From assembly GCF_003574095.1 (NCBI RefSeq), contig NZ_QWLA01000002.1:1-64000 (forward strand): a stretch of 64,000 nt of DNA, given 5' to 3'. Position numbers and translations under genes: made by a program. Of this stretch, positions 44,684 through 52,667 are shown piece after piece; position 1 is the first letter of the stretch, and each line of letters starts with the position of its first letter. Under the pieces are notes generated by a model. That model did no database searches. It was given only the letters and a program-made list of their open reading frames with translations, and had not been told where the DNA came from. Origin of the DNA: Calidithermus roseus (GTDB lineage: Bacteria > Deinococcota > Deinococci > Deinococcales > Thermaceae).

Positions 44684-46021
44684 ATGTTGCGCCTAGACCT
44701 CAGCAACCTGGATTCCCGCCGTATCGGATCGCAAGGCATCGACCTCGAGCAGGCCCTGCGGGCCCACAAAAAGCGGCTCGAGGCCGCCCGCGACGCCCTC
44801 TGGGGCCGTAAGGGCGACCCTGCTGAGTTTTTGGGCTGGATCGACGTGCCCGAAGACACCCAGACCCTGCGCAAGGTGCTGCGCTACCGCGAGGCCAACG
44901 CCTGGGTGGAGGACTTGGTGGTGCTGGGGATCGGGGGTTCGGCGCTGGGAGCGCAGGCCGTGAACGCGGCCCTGGGCAAGGGGCCAGTGCGGCTGCACTT
45001 CGTGGACAACGTCGAGCCCGAGCCTATCCTCGAGCTGCTGCGCTCGCTCGAGCCGCGCAAGACCTTGGTCAATGTCATCAGCAAGTCGGGCTCCACCGCT
45101 GAGACCATGGCCGCCTTCTTGGCCTTCCGGCGCTGGTTGGAGGAGGCGTTGGGCCAGGACTGGAAGCGGCACGTGGTCGTCACCACCGACCCCGCCAGGG
45201 GCATCCTGCGCCCCTACGCCCAGGCCGAGGGGCTCCCTGCCTTCGAGGTACCCCCGGCGGTGGGCGGGCGCTTCAGCGTGACCTGCCCGGTGGGAACGCT
45301 GCCGCTGGCCTTCGTGGGGGTAGACCTGGAAGCCCTGCTGGCGGGTTGCCGCAAGGCCAACGAGACCGCGCAGGCCCAGGTCGAGGCCAACCTGCCCGCC
45401 CAGAGTGCCCTGGTCCACCACCTCCTGAGCCAGAAGGGCAAGAGCGTCAACGTCTTCATGCCCTACTCCACCCGCCTGCGCTACCTGCCCGATTGGTTCG
45501 TGCAGCTGCACGACGAGTCGCTAGGCAAGGCCATCGACCGCGAAGGGAAGGTGGTTCACACTGGCACCACGGCGGTGCGGGCCATCGGCACCACCGACCA
45601 GCACGCCCAGGTGCAGCTCTTCCGCGAGGGCCCCCACGACAAGCTGATCACCTTCGTGCGCCTGGAGAAGCCCACCGAAGACCTCAAGATCCCCGCCGTG
45701 GCCGGGCTCGAGGCCCTCGATTACCTCTTTGGCCGCAGCTTCTTCGAGCTGCTGGACGCCGAGGCCAAGGCCACCGCCCACGCCCTGGCCAAGGCCCATC
45801 AACCCAACTTCGCCTTCGTGCTCGAGCGCCTCGACGCCTACACCCTGGGCTGGCTGATGCAGCACCTCATGTGGCAGACCGCTTTCCTGGGCGAGCTGTG
45901 GAACATCAACGCCTTCGACCAGCCGGGCGTGGAGCTGGGCAAGGAGTACACCTACGCCCTGATGGGCCGCAGGGGCTACGAGAAGCTGGCGGCGGAGTTG
46001 AAGGCGGAAGGGGTCGAGTGA
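44684..46021 (+). CDS. pgi: Glucose-6-phosphate isomerase
   Basis: Interconverts glucose-6-P and fructose-6-P. 445 residues, the short bacterial form. Motifs: LGIGGSALGAQAVN, SKSGSTAETMAAFLAFRRW (phosphate-binding), QLHDESLGKAID with catalytic Glu, and FGRSFFELLDAEAKATAHAL. The last strand FDQPGVELGKEYTYALM is the family end. The start is set by MLRLDLSNL and the -10 six nt upstream. It is divergent from the Pat-like gene. Confidence 0.95.
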   Translation: MLRLDLSNLDSRRIGSQGIDLEQALRAHKKRLEAARDALWGRKGDPAEFLGWIDVPEDTQTLRKVLRYREANAWVEDLVVLGIGGSALGAQAVNAALGKGPVRLHFVDNVEPEPILELLRSLEPRKTLVNVISKSGSTAETMAAFLAFRRWLEEALGQDWKRHVVVTTDPARGILRPYAQAEGLPAFEVPPAVGGRFSVTCPVGTLPLAFVGVDLEALLAGCRKANETAQAQVEANLPAQSALVHHLLSQKGKSVNVFMPYSTRLRYLPDWFVQLHDESLGKAIDREGKVVHTGTTAVRAIGTTDQHAQVQLFREGPHDKLITFVRLEKPTEDLKIPAVAGLEALDYLFGRSFFELLDAEAKATAHALAKAHQPNFAFVLERLDAYTLGWLMQHLMWQTAFLGELWNINAFDQPGVELGKEYTYALMGRRGYEKLAAELKAEGVE

Positions 46022-46043
46022 ACGCAGGTATTCCCTCGATAGG

Positions 46044-46072
46044 TTGAACGAAGCAGAACTAGCGGGTATCAT
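46044..46072 (+). promoter_or_regulatory. Complete promoter for leaderless dinB-like gene
   Basis: -35 TTGAAC (46044-46049), 17-bp spacer, -10 TATCAT (46067-46072), then 6 nt to the ATG. This is the best leaderless example in the window because both boxes are good. Confidence 0.72.
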
Positions 46073-46078
46073 TCTGTC

Positions 46079-46561
46079 ATGAACGAAAAGGCGTTCGTCG
46101 AAAGCTGGCTCGAGGTTCTTCGGGAAGCCTGTGAGGGTGGCAGGCCGGGCGAGGGCACCGCCTTCCTGGATAACACCAAGCCCGACGGCAGCGGCAACCA
46201 CGGCCTCTTCGCCACCCTGGACGCCCTCACCGCCGAGCAGGCTTCCGACCCCACGGCCCTGGGCACCAGCGTGGCTGCGCACGCGGCGCACGTGGCGTTT
46301 CACCTCGAGGTCGGGGTGCGCTGGGCCGGCGGCGACCGGGGCCCCTTCGACTGGAAGGGCAGCTTCGAACCCAGGGTCGTGGACGAGGCCCAGTGGCAGG
46401 CCACTTGCAAGCGGGTGCGTGCGGCTTACCAGGCCACCGTGGACCTGGCCCGCAAAACTGAAGCCTGGGACGAGGACGCGGCGGGCGGCCTGGCCGCCTC
46501 GCTGGCCCACGTGGCCTACCATCTGGGGGCCATTCGGCAGGTTGTGAAGCTGGTGCGGTAG
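46079..46561 (+). CDS. DinB-fold protein
   Basis: 160 residues of four-helix bundle. Metal-site His are seen in AAHAAHVAFHLEVG and AHVAYHLGAIRQ, the usual pattern of the DinB/YfiT group, which uses a Zn or Ni three-His site and often acts on thiols such as bacillithiol. Its exact activity is unknown. It converges with PEPCK. Confidence 0.8.
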   Translation: MNEKAFVESWLEVLREACEGGRPGEGTAFLDNTKPDGSGNHGLFATLDALTAEQASDPTALGTSVAAHAAHVAFHLEVGVRWAGGDRGPFDWKGSFEPRVVDEAQWQATCKRVRAAYQATVDLARKTEAWDEDAAGGLAASLAHVAYHLGAIRQVVKLVR

Positions 46562-46568
46562 AAGGGAA

Positions 46569-46591
46569 GGGGCGAGCTAGTGGCTCGCCCC
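46569..46591. terminator. Bidirectional hairpin between dinB-like gene and pckG
   Basis: GGGGCGAGC-TAGTG-GCTCGCCCC, perfect 9-bp stem, 8 bases after one stop and 21 before the other. The words GTGGCTCGCCC and CGTTTGG around it recur at 56104-56135. Confidence 0.75.
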
Positions 46592-46612
46592 TACAAATGG
46601 CGTTTGGCTTGT

Positions 46613-48502
46613 TTACGAGTTGTTGACCTCTCCTACGTCCCAGTGCTCGGGCGAGCGCCAGAGGTTGGAGATCAGCAACTCGCGCATGGCCAAAAACTCC
46701 TTGGGCATGCGCTCGTAGAGCTTGATGAAGAGCTCTTCGTGCGAGAGGATTTCCCTGAGCCACAGATCGCGGTCGATGGCCATGAGCTCCTGGAACTGCT
46801 CCTTGGAGAAGTCCAGGCCGCGCCAGTCCATGTCCTCGTAGCGGGGCACGTAGCCCAGGGGAGACTCGGTGGCGTAGCCACGTCCGTTGGCCCGCTCCAC
46901 GATCCACTTCAGCACCCGCATGTTCTCGCCGTAGCCGGGCCAGAGGTAGTTGCCGTCTTTGTCCTTGCGGAACCAGTTGACGCTGAAGATGCGCGGGGGG
47001 TCTACGACCCGGCGACCTATGTCCAGCCAGTGGTTGAAGTAGCTGGCCATGTGGTAGCCGATGAAGGGCAGCATGGCGAAAGGATCGCGCCGCACCTCAC
47101 CGATCTGACCGAAGGCCGCCGCCGTCATCTCTGAGCCCATGGTAGCGCCCAGATATACCCCGAAGCTCCAGTTGAAGCTCTGGTAGACCAGGGGCACCAC
47201 CGTAGCCCGGCGGCCCCCGAAGATGAAGGCTTTGATGGGCACTCCATTGGGGTTCTCCCACTCGGGGTCGATGGCCGGGTTCTGGTAGGCCGGAGCGGTG
47301 AAACGCCCGTTGGGGTGAGCGGCCTTGCGCCCGGAATCGGGGGTCCACTCCTGGCCCTGCCAGTCGATGGCCCTGGCCGGGGGCGGGCCGTCCATGCCCT
47401 CCCACCACACGTCGCCCTCGGGGGTGAGGGCTACGTTGGTGAAGATGGTGTTGGCCCGGATGGCCTCCATGGCGTTGGGGTTGGTGCTGTAGGAAGTGCC
47501 CGGAGCTACCCCGAAATACCCAGCTTCGGGGTTGATGGCGTAGAGCCGCCCGTCGGGGCCGGGCTTGATCCAAGCGATGTCGTCGCCCACGGTGGTCACC
47601 TTCCAGCCTTCTTCCTGGAAGGGCTTGGGCGGGATCAGCATGGCGAAGTTGGTCTTGCCGCAGGCGGAGGGGAAAGCGGCAGCAACGTAGGTCTTCTGGC
47701 CCTTGGGGTCCTCGACACCCAGGATCAGCATGTGCTCGGCCAGCCAGCCCTCGTCGCGCCCGATCACGCTGGCGATGCGCAGTGCTAGGCACTTCTTGCC
47801 CAACAGCGCGTTGCCGCCGTAGCCTGAGCCGTAGCTCCAGATGCTGCGCTCCTCGGGGAAGTGGACGATGTACTTGACGTCGGGGTTGCAGGGCCAGGGC
47901 ACGTCGGGCTGGCCGTCCCTAAGCGGCATCCCCACGCTATGGACGCAGGGCACGAACTGGTCGCTCTCGCCCAGCACCTCGAAGACCTGCTTGCCCATGC
48001 GGGTCATGATCTTCATGTTGACCACGACGTAGGCCGAGTCGGTGATCTCGATGCCGATGTAGCTGATGGGCGAGCCCAGCGGCCCCATCGAGAAGGGCAC
48101 GATGTACATGGTGCGCCCGCGCATGCAGCCGTCGAAGAGCTTTTGCAGCGTCTCGTGCATCTCGCGGGGGTTGACCCAGTTGTTGGTAGGGCCGGCGTCT
48201 TCCTTGTTGATGCTGCAGATGAAGGTGCGGTCCTCCACCCGCGCGACGTCGGAGGGATCGGAGCGGGCTAAGAAGGAGTTGGGCCTGAGCTGTGGGTTGA
48301 GCCGTATGAACGTGCCCTTCTCCACCAGCAGGTCGCACATCTGCTGGTACTCCTCCTCGGTGCCCTCGCAAAAGTAGACGCTGTCGGGCTTGCACAGCGC
48401 CACCATTTCGGCAATCCACTGCCTGGCACGAGGGCTTTTGACGTAGCTGGGGAACTCGAGTGTGTCTGCAGTAACTGTTGTCATACGATACTTTACCGTC
48501 AT
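46613..48502 (-). CDS. pckG: GTP-type phosphoenolpyruvate carboxykinase
   Basis: Makes PEP from oxaloacetate with GTP, first step of gluconeogenesis. 629 residues, the GTP-class length. Active-site loop [13 protein letters not shown] (P-loop with the reactive Cys), [32 protein letters not shown], and [21 protein letters not shown] lies 12 nt before the first ATG; a second in-frame ATG is at 48484. GTP-type enzymes are the exception rather than the rule in Thermaceae-like bacteria, as far as I know. Confidence 0.95.
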   Translation of the reverse strand: MTVKYRMTTVTADTLEFPSYVKSPRARQWIAEMVALCKPDSVYFCEGTEEEYQQMCDLLVEKGTFIRLNPQLRPNSFLARSDPSDVARVEDRTFICSINKEDAGPTNNWVNPREMHETLQKLFDGCMRGRTMYIVPFSMGPLGSPISYIGIEITDSAYVVVNMKIMTRMGKQVFEVLGESDQFVPCVHSVGMPLRDGQPDVPWPCNPDVKYIVHFPEERSIWSYGSGYGGNALLGKKCLALRIASVIGRDEGWLAEHMLILGVEDPKGQKTYVAAAFPSACGKTNFAMLIPPKPFQEEGWKVTTVGDDIAWIKPGPDGRLYAINPEAGYFGVAPGTSYSTNPNAMEAIRANTIFTNVALTPEGDVWWEGMDGPPPARAIDWQGQEWTPDSGRKAAHPNGRFTAPAYQNPAIDPEWENPNGVPIKAFIFGGRRATVVPLVYQSFNWSFGVYLGATMGSEMTAAAFGQIGEVRRDPFAMLPFIGYHMASYFNHWLDIGRRVVDPPRIFSVNWFRKDKDGNYLWPGYGENMRVLKWIVERANGRGYATESPLGYVPRYEDMDWRGLDFSKEQFQELMAIDRDLWLREILSHEELFIKLYERMPKEFLAMRELLISNLWRSPEHWDVGEVNNS

Positions 48503-48650
48503 CTGTAACTATACCTCCTAAGCCGCGCAGTTCGTCCACTTCGTGCTGAGGGCCACTTTTGCCTCGAAGAGCAGTCTGCTCGATAAAGTTTTGGCGAGGT
48601 AGGGGCATTTAGCCCGTTCGCTCGCCGGTTCGGCTCTACCTGAAGAGCGC

Positions 48651-48656
48651 TATCCT
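48651..48656 (+). promoter_or_regulatory. -10 element (TATCCT) for leaderless CDGSH gene
   Basis: Six nt before the ATG. The upstream region 48503-48650 between the two divergent genes has no other clear motif. Confidence 0.45.
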
Positions 48657-48662
48657 GAAGCT

Positions 48663-48896
48663 ATGAGGATTCGCTTCCGCGAGAACGCCTCCATCGCCAT
48701 CGACCTGCCCGAGGGGACCCCGCTGAAGGTGAACGGGACAGAGCGGCGGCTCGAGCGCGCCAAACTGGCCCTGTGCCGTTGCGGTCACTCGGGCAACAAG
48801 CCCTTCTGCGACGGCACCCACAAGCGGGTGGGGTTCGAGGCGGGAGCAGGGGAGCTCGAGCTCACCGAGCTTGGGATGGGGAGAGAGGGGCGGTAA
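48663..48896 (+). CDS. Small CDGSH iron-sulfur protein
   Basis: 77 residues with one 2Fe-2S site CRCGHSGNKPFCDGTH (three Cys, one His). A short beta lead (IRFRENASIAIDLPEGTPLK) precedes it. It lacks the ferredoxin half of the paralogue at 25570. Probably an electron carrier or cluster donor. It is a lone gene between pckG and a convergent methyltransferase. Confidence 0.85.
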   Translation: MRIRFRENASIAIDLPEGTPLKVNGTERRLERAKLALCRCGHSGNKPFCDGTHKRVGFEAGAGELELTELGMGREGR

Positions 48897-48993
48897 GGCC
48901 GGTGGCCTGTCCGAGGGTCCAGAGTCTAGGGTCGAGGAAGGCGTCTCGCGTCTTGCGTTTTGCGTACGACGTAGGACGTACGACGTAAGACCC
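48897..48993. repeat. Intergenic word-repeat segment
   Basis: GGCGTCTCGCGTCTTGCGTT, TGCGTACGACGTAGGACGTA and a CGTACG-N8-CGTACG mini-hairpin (48963-48982). Nearly the same 45 bases occur at 26166-26223. Flanking genes converge. No gene is seen. Confidence 0.7.
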
Positions 48994-50148
48994 TCACAGA
49001 GGATCATCCTGTACCACCAACGTCTTGAGGTACAGCGACTCCGGCACGTGCAGGCTCCAGGGGTGGTCGCTGGGCTGGTAGGTCACGCGCTCCACCCGCA
49101 GGCGGCGGCGCTGGTCGGCGGCGGCGCGGCGGGTGACCTCGAGCAACTCCTCCACGCCCAGGTAGTAGGCGCAGCTCGACAGCCACAGGTAGCCCCTGGG
49201 GGCCAGCAACTCGAGGGCGTGGTTCACCAGCTCCACCAGCAGGCGCTTGACCCTGGGTAACTCGTCGGGCTTCTTGACCAGGGTGGGAGGGTCGAGCAGG
49301 ACGTGGTGGAAAGGCTGGGCCTTCGTGCTGAGGTCTTTGAGCACTTCCAGCGCGTCCCCGGCGCGGATATCCACGCTGAGCCGGTGGCGGCGGGCGGCGT
49401 TGTCCAGCACGGCCAGGGCGTCGAGGTCTTTGTCCACGGCCAGCGCGTAGGCCCCGGCCCGCGCGGCCCGCAGGGCGAAGCCGCCCACGTAGCTGTACAC
49501 GTCCAGCACGCGCTCTCCCGCCCTGAGGCGGCTTTCGAACAGGCGGCGGTTGTCGCGCTGGTCGAGGTAGAAGCCGGTCTTCTGGGCCAGGGCCAGCGGG
49601 ATGGGGAAGACTAAGCTGTCCTCCTCGACCTCGAGCACCTCTGGCACGTTGCCGTGGATCACGCCCACCTTTTCGGGTAGGCCCTCCTGCCTGCGGGCCT
49701 CCACGTCGGAGCGCTCGTAGACGCCGCCGGGCTGGGCGACCTCGAGCAGCGCGGGCAGCCAGAACTCGCGCAGGGCCTCCATGGCCCGGTTGCGCACCTG
49801 GACCACCAGGGTTTCGCCGAAGCGGTCCACCACCAGTCCCGGCAGCCCGTCGGCCTCGGCGTGGACCAGCCGGTAGAAGCGGCCCAGGTGAGCCCGCTTG
49901 GACTGGGCGACTTCGAAACGCTTACGGAAGAGGGCCCGGTCGAGGTTGCCCCGCTCCCAGCGGTAAATCCTCAGAGCCACCCGGCTCTTGGGGTCGAAGT
50001 AGCCGGTGGCCGCGTACTGCCCCTCGGCGTCGTAGAGTTCAGCGACGCCCGCCATAACCGGAGCCTCGGATAGCTCGTCGGCGAACACGCCGGGGTAGTA
50101 GTTGCGAACTTTCTTCTCCTTGCCGGGTTTGAGCACGGCTTTCAGCAC
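48994..50148 (-). CDS. Class I rRNA m5C methyltransferase, RlmO/RlmI-like
   Basis: The GTG at 50148 gives 384 residues. N-terminal PUA ([33 protein letters not shown]), middle domain [20 protein letters not shown], then methyltransferase [20 protein letters not shown] and [15 protein letters not shown], with the catalytic Cys in WLSSCAYYL. This is the Thermus RlmO / E. coli RlmI layout, which methylates a cytosine in 23S rRNA. The frame runs on upstream into unrelated DNA, so the start is chosen by the PUA beginning. Confidence 0.88.
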   Translation of the reverse strand: MLKAVLKPGKEKKVRNYYPGVFADELSEAPVMAGVAELYDAEGQYAATGYFDPKSRVALRIYRWERGNLDRALFRKRFEVAQSKRAHLGRFYRLVHAEADGLPGLVVDRFGETLVVQVRNRAMEALREFWLPALLEVAQPGGVYERSDVEARRQEGLPEKVGVIHGNVPEVLEVEEDSLVFPIPLALAQKTGFYLDQRDNRRLFESRLRAGERVLDVYSYVGGFALRAARAGAYALAVDKDLDALAVLDNAARRHRLSVDIRAGDALEVLKDLSTKAQPFHHVLLDPPTLVKKPDELPRVKRLLVELVNHALELLAPRGYLWLSSCAYYLGVEELLEVTRRAAADQRRRLRVERVTYQPSDHPWSLHVPESLYLKTLVVQDDPL

Positions 50149-50197
50149 TACACAAGGATAAGGCACTCGGCTTCCGCTCCCGTCAGCAAGCCGAAAC

Positions 50198-50224
50198 CTC
50201 GAGGCCTGGCAGGTGGGCCTCGAG
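50198..50224. terminator. Hairpin downstream of IS982 remnant
   Basis: CTCGAGGCC-N9-GGCCTCGAG, perfect 9-bp stem. It lies between the remnant's stop and the methyltransferase start, and would end minus-strand read-through. Confidence 0.6.
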
Positions 50225-50269
50225 GGCTTTAGCGGTTGATCCAGACGGTAAGATAACCCAAGTTGCCAC

Positions 50270-50680
50270 CTACAAAATACTGGCCAGCTTCCTGAAGTTG
50301 TGGGCAAAGATGAACCCCCACACCTTGAGCACAAAGCCCTGGAGGGTCGTAGCATGAATCCGCTTGGGGAATAGCTCCGTCAGGGCAGAACCCACCGACT
50401 CGATGATCTTCCGCCCCTGCTGGGCAATCCACTGCGAGGCCTGCCGGTAGCGTTTGGAGTTCCGCTTGCGGATGGCTCGCAGCCGGATACCCTCGGCCAC
50501 CGCCAGGTCATCCTCCGCCTGGTAGGCGGTATACCCCCGATCCACCTACAGTTCAGACCCCCTCGGTAAGTCCAACGGTAGCCGATACAAACCCTCCACA
50601 TCCGCAGTGGAACCGGGAGTGAAGATCACCTCGCTGATCCCCTGGTTATCCGTGCAGAGCAGGTGGAGCTTCAGTAAGGC
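50270..50680 (-). pseudogene. IS982-family transposase remnant with internal stop
   Basis: Reading leftward: LLKLHLLCTDNQGISEVIFT, then a TAG in the place before VDRGYTAYQAEDDL, then the C-terminal [20 protein letters not shown] typical of IS982. The N-terminal third is absent, and the sequence fuses directly to another broken gene at about 50680. So the copy is dead: 5' truncated and interrupted by a nonsense codon (near 50546-50548). Confidence 0.78.
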
Positions 50681-51037
50681 GTGCTTTGGGGAAGAGGGGG
50701 TTTTTGCCGGAACCCAAAAGCGCCAGCGCCCGGCCCACGTAGCTTTTGTTCAGGTAACGGGCGCTCACCCTGGAACCCTGGGTCTGGACCTTCCCCGCTA
50801 GCTCGAGCACCACCCCGTTGCCCAGGTCCTGGGCCTCGCTGAGGGCCTGTACCACCTGGGCGGGGGTTTGGTTCTGCATGAAGATCACCAGCCCAACCCC
50901 TTCCACCGTGTTCGAGCCCAGCACCATCACCGCTTGCCACTCTCCAGGGCGATGATCCCTGCCCTGAGGGTGCTGAAGTTCTGGTTGACCTCGCTGGACT
51001 TGATGGGGGTGTTGGGGCTGAAGGTGATCAACTCACT
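50681..51037 (-). pseudogene. Broken gene with frameshift, cut by the IS982 remnant
   Basis: Two frames join to one protein: LSELITFSPNTPIKSSEVNQ...GIIALE, then, after a 1-base shift near 50938, WQAVMVLGSNTVEGVGLVIF and on to RYLNKSYVGRALALLGSG. The second part breaks off where IS982 sequence begins. The first part recalls the start of phage tail or surface-fibre-like hypotheticals. There is no function to assign. Confidence 0.65.
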
Positions 51038-51068
51038 TAGTCACTTAGGCTGGCGGGTACGGCACAAG

Positions 51069-51098
51069 AGAACCGGGGCCCCGAAAGACCCCGGCCAC
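51069..51098 (-). terminator. GC-rich hairpin after tRNA-Ile2
   Basis: CCGGGG and CCCCGG arms around TCTTTCGGGG (minus strand), followed by TTCTCTTG. Placed 9-38 bases past the tRNA 3' end. Confidence 0.5.
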
Positions 51099-51106
51099 TG
51101 CTTTTC

Positions 51107-51183
51107 TGGTGGGCCGTGCAGGACTTGAACCTGCGACCAAGAGATTATGAGTCCCCCGCTCTGACCAACTGAGCTAACGGCCC
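51107..51183 (-). tRNA. tRNA-Ile2, anticodon CAU (lysidine type)
   Basis: 77 nt with encoded CCA. Acceptor GGGCCGT pairs ACGGCCC, the D-arm is GCTCAGTTGGTCAGAGC, the anticodon loop CTCATAA on a GGGGA/TCTCT stem with two G-U pairs, and the T-arm GCAGGTTCAAGTCCTGC. The CAU anticodon could be Met, but CTTGGTCGC and GGTTCAAGTCC follow the bacterial Ile2 type, whose C34 is made lysidine by TilS to read AUA. I therefore call Ile2 rather than elongator Met. Confidence 0.75.
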
Positions 51184-51194
51184 GAACCCTTGCC

Positions 51195-51223
51195 AGTTTA
51201 GCGGTTTTGCCCCTCAGGCTCAA
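51195..51223 (-). promoter_or_regulatory. Promoter of tRNA-Ile2
   Basis: Minus strand: -35 TTGAGC (51218-51223), 17-bp spacer, -10 TAAACT (51195-51200), 11 nt to the mature 5' end. Confidence 0.75.
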
Positions 51224-51227
51224 CGCT

Positions 51228-51707
51228 TTAGCGCTGGGGTGGGGGAGGGGGGTGGCGGTCTTGCCCGGTGATCTGGTCCTCGAGTTCCCCGATGTAGGCC
51301 GCCAGGGTGTTGCCGGCCTTCTCCAACTCATCGATGATGGTGCTCTCCGACTGGGTGATGCGCTCGCCAAGATGGGTGCGCAGGGACTCGAGTTCCTCCT
51401 GGATGAGCTTCTTGAGCTCGGCCAGGCGACTGGCCTCGGCGTCCTCGGCCTGCTTGCGCAAGGCCAGGATTTCGCGGGCGTACTTCTTGACCTCGAGCAA
51501 GGCCGCTACCTCGGTCCCGATGGAGAGAATGACGTACCAGATCGAAAGCAGGGCCACGGTGATGAGCAGGATCAGACCCAGCGGGGCTTCCACGCGGGTG
51601 AAGACGAGCGAGAGTGACTGGGGGGCCATGATGAGCGACCAGTTGGCCGCGGCGAAGATGCCCAGAAGCACCAGCACCAGGGTGACGAAGATTACGCGTG
51701 GCCTCAT
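51228..51707 (-). CDS. LapA-domain membrane protein
   Basis: 159 residues. Two membrane helices (VIFVTLVLVLLGIFAAANWS; GLILLITVALLSIWYVILSI) with the small LapA-type loop between, then a long charged coiled coil (about 75-150) and a Pro run. LapA proteins take part in envelope assembly in Gram-negatives; the long coil is extra and suggests a scaffold role. Promoter TTGGGC-N16-TATAAT (51722-51749, minus) lies upstream. Confidence 0.78.
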   Translation of the reverse strand: MRPRVIFVTLVLVLLGIFAAANWSLIMAPQSLSLVFTRVEAPLGLILLITVALLSIWYVILSIGTEVAALLEVKKYAREILALRKQAEDAEASRLAELKKLIQEELESLRTHLGERITQSESTIIDELEKAGNTLAAYIGELEDQITGQDRHPPPPPQR

Positions 51708-51721
51708 AAGGCTCCGCCGGG

Positions 51722-51749
51722 ATTATACCAATGCCAAGTGAAAGCCCAA
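51722..51749 (-). promoter_or_regulatory. Promoter of lapA-like gene
   Basis: -10 TATAAT (51722-51727, consensus), 16-bp spacer, -35 TTGGGC (51744-51749). The 14-nt leader to the ATG carries GGAG. Confidence 0.7.
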
Positions 51750-51783
51750 TGGCTCAGCGGCGCGTCGAGGTAGACTCGGCCCG

Positions 51784-52626
51784 GTGGGTTACGTCTACGT
51801 TCTCATTGCTGCGACGTTGTGGGGTTTGCTGGGATCATTTTCCAAGCTGGCGTTCCAGGAGGGGATCACCCCGCTCGAGGTGGCCTTCTGGCGGGCCGCC
51901 ATCGGCAGCGTTTTGTTCGGAGCGCACGCCCTGCTCCTGCGCCAGGCTAAGGTGGCTCCCCGCGACCTGGTGGCGGTGCTGGGCTTTGGGTTGCTGGGGA
52001 TTTCGGTGTTCTACGCGGCTTACCAGTTCGCCGTGCAGGCTGGGGGTGCGGCGCTGGCGGCGGTGCTGCTCTACACCGCTCCGGCCCTGGTCGCGCTGCT
52101 GGCCTGGCCGCTGTTGCACGAGCGCATGACAGCCGGAAAGCTCGCAGCGCTGGGGCTCACCCTGCTCGGCGTGGCGGCCATCAGTCTGCAAGGCGGTGAG
52201 GTGCGCCTGTCGGCGGCGGCTTTGCTCTGGGGGATGCTCTCGGCGTTCACCTATGCGCTTTACTACATCTTCGGGAAGTTGTACCTGAGCCGCTATTCGA
52301 CCCCCACCATCTTCCTGTATGCCCTTCCCGTCGGGGCTTTGGGGCTTTTCCCGCTGGTGCAGTTCGAGACCAAGAGCCTCCTGGCCTGGGGTGCTTTGCT
52401 GTTCATCGCCTCGCTGGCGACGTACGGAGCCAACCTGGCTTACTACGCGGGATTGCGGCGGCTCGAGGCCACCCGCGCCGCCGTGGTCGCCACCTTCGAG
52501 CCCGTGGTGGCGGCGGGTGTGGCCTTCGCGTGGTGGGGCGAGCGTTTTGGCCCGCTGGGTTACGTGGGGGCCGGGCTGGTGTTGCTGGGGCTGCTGGTGC
52601 TGACGCTGGAGGGCCGCCGCAGGTGA
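51784..52626 (+). CDS. EamA-family (DMT) transporter
   Basis: 280 residues with ten predicted membrane helices in two EamA repeats: YVYVLIAATLWGLLGSFSKL begins the first, LSAAALLWGMLSAFTYALYY the second. These export amino acids or other metabolites; substrate unknown. The GTG start has TAGACT 7 nt upstream. It is divergent from the lapA-like gene. Confidence 0.88.
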   Translation: MGYVYVLIAATLWGLLGSFSKLAFQEGITPLEVAFWRAAIGSVLFGAHALLLRQAKVAPRDLVAVLGFGLLGISVFYAAYQFAVQAGGAALAAVLLYTAPALVALLAWPLLHERMTAGKLAALGLTLLGVAAISLQGGEVRLSAAALLWGMLSAFTYALYYIFGKLYLSRYSTPTIFLYALPVGALGLFPLVQFETKSLLAWGALLFIASLATYGANLAYYAGLRRLEATRAAVVATFEPVVAAGVAFAWWGERFGPLGYVGAGLVLLGLLVLTLEGRRR

Positions 52627-52667
52627 AGGCCATCGGCCCATGTTGAAGCTGGGCCATAATAAGGAGC

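Noticed and set aside
51107-51183. tRNA-Met (elongator)
   Set aside because: The CAU anticodon allows it, but stem and T-arm sequence fit Ile2 better.
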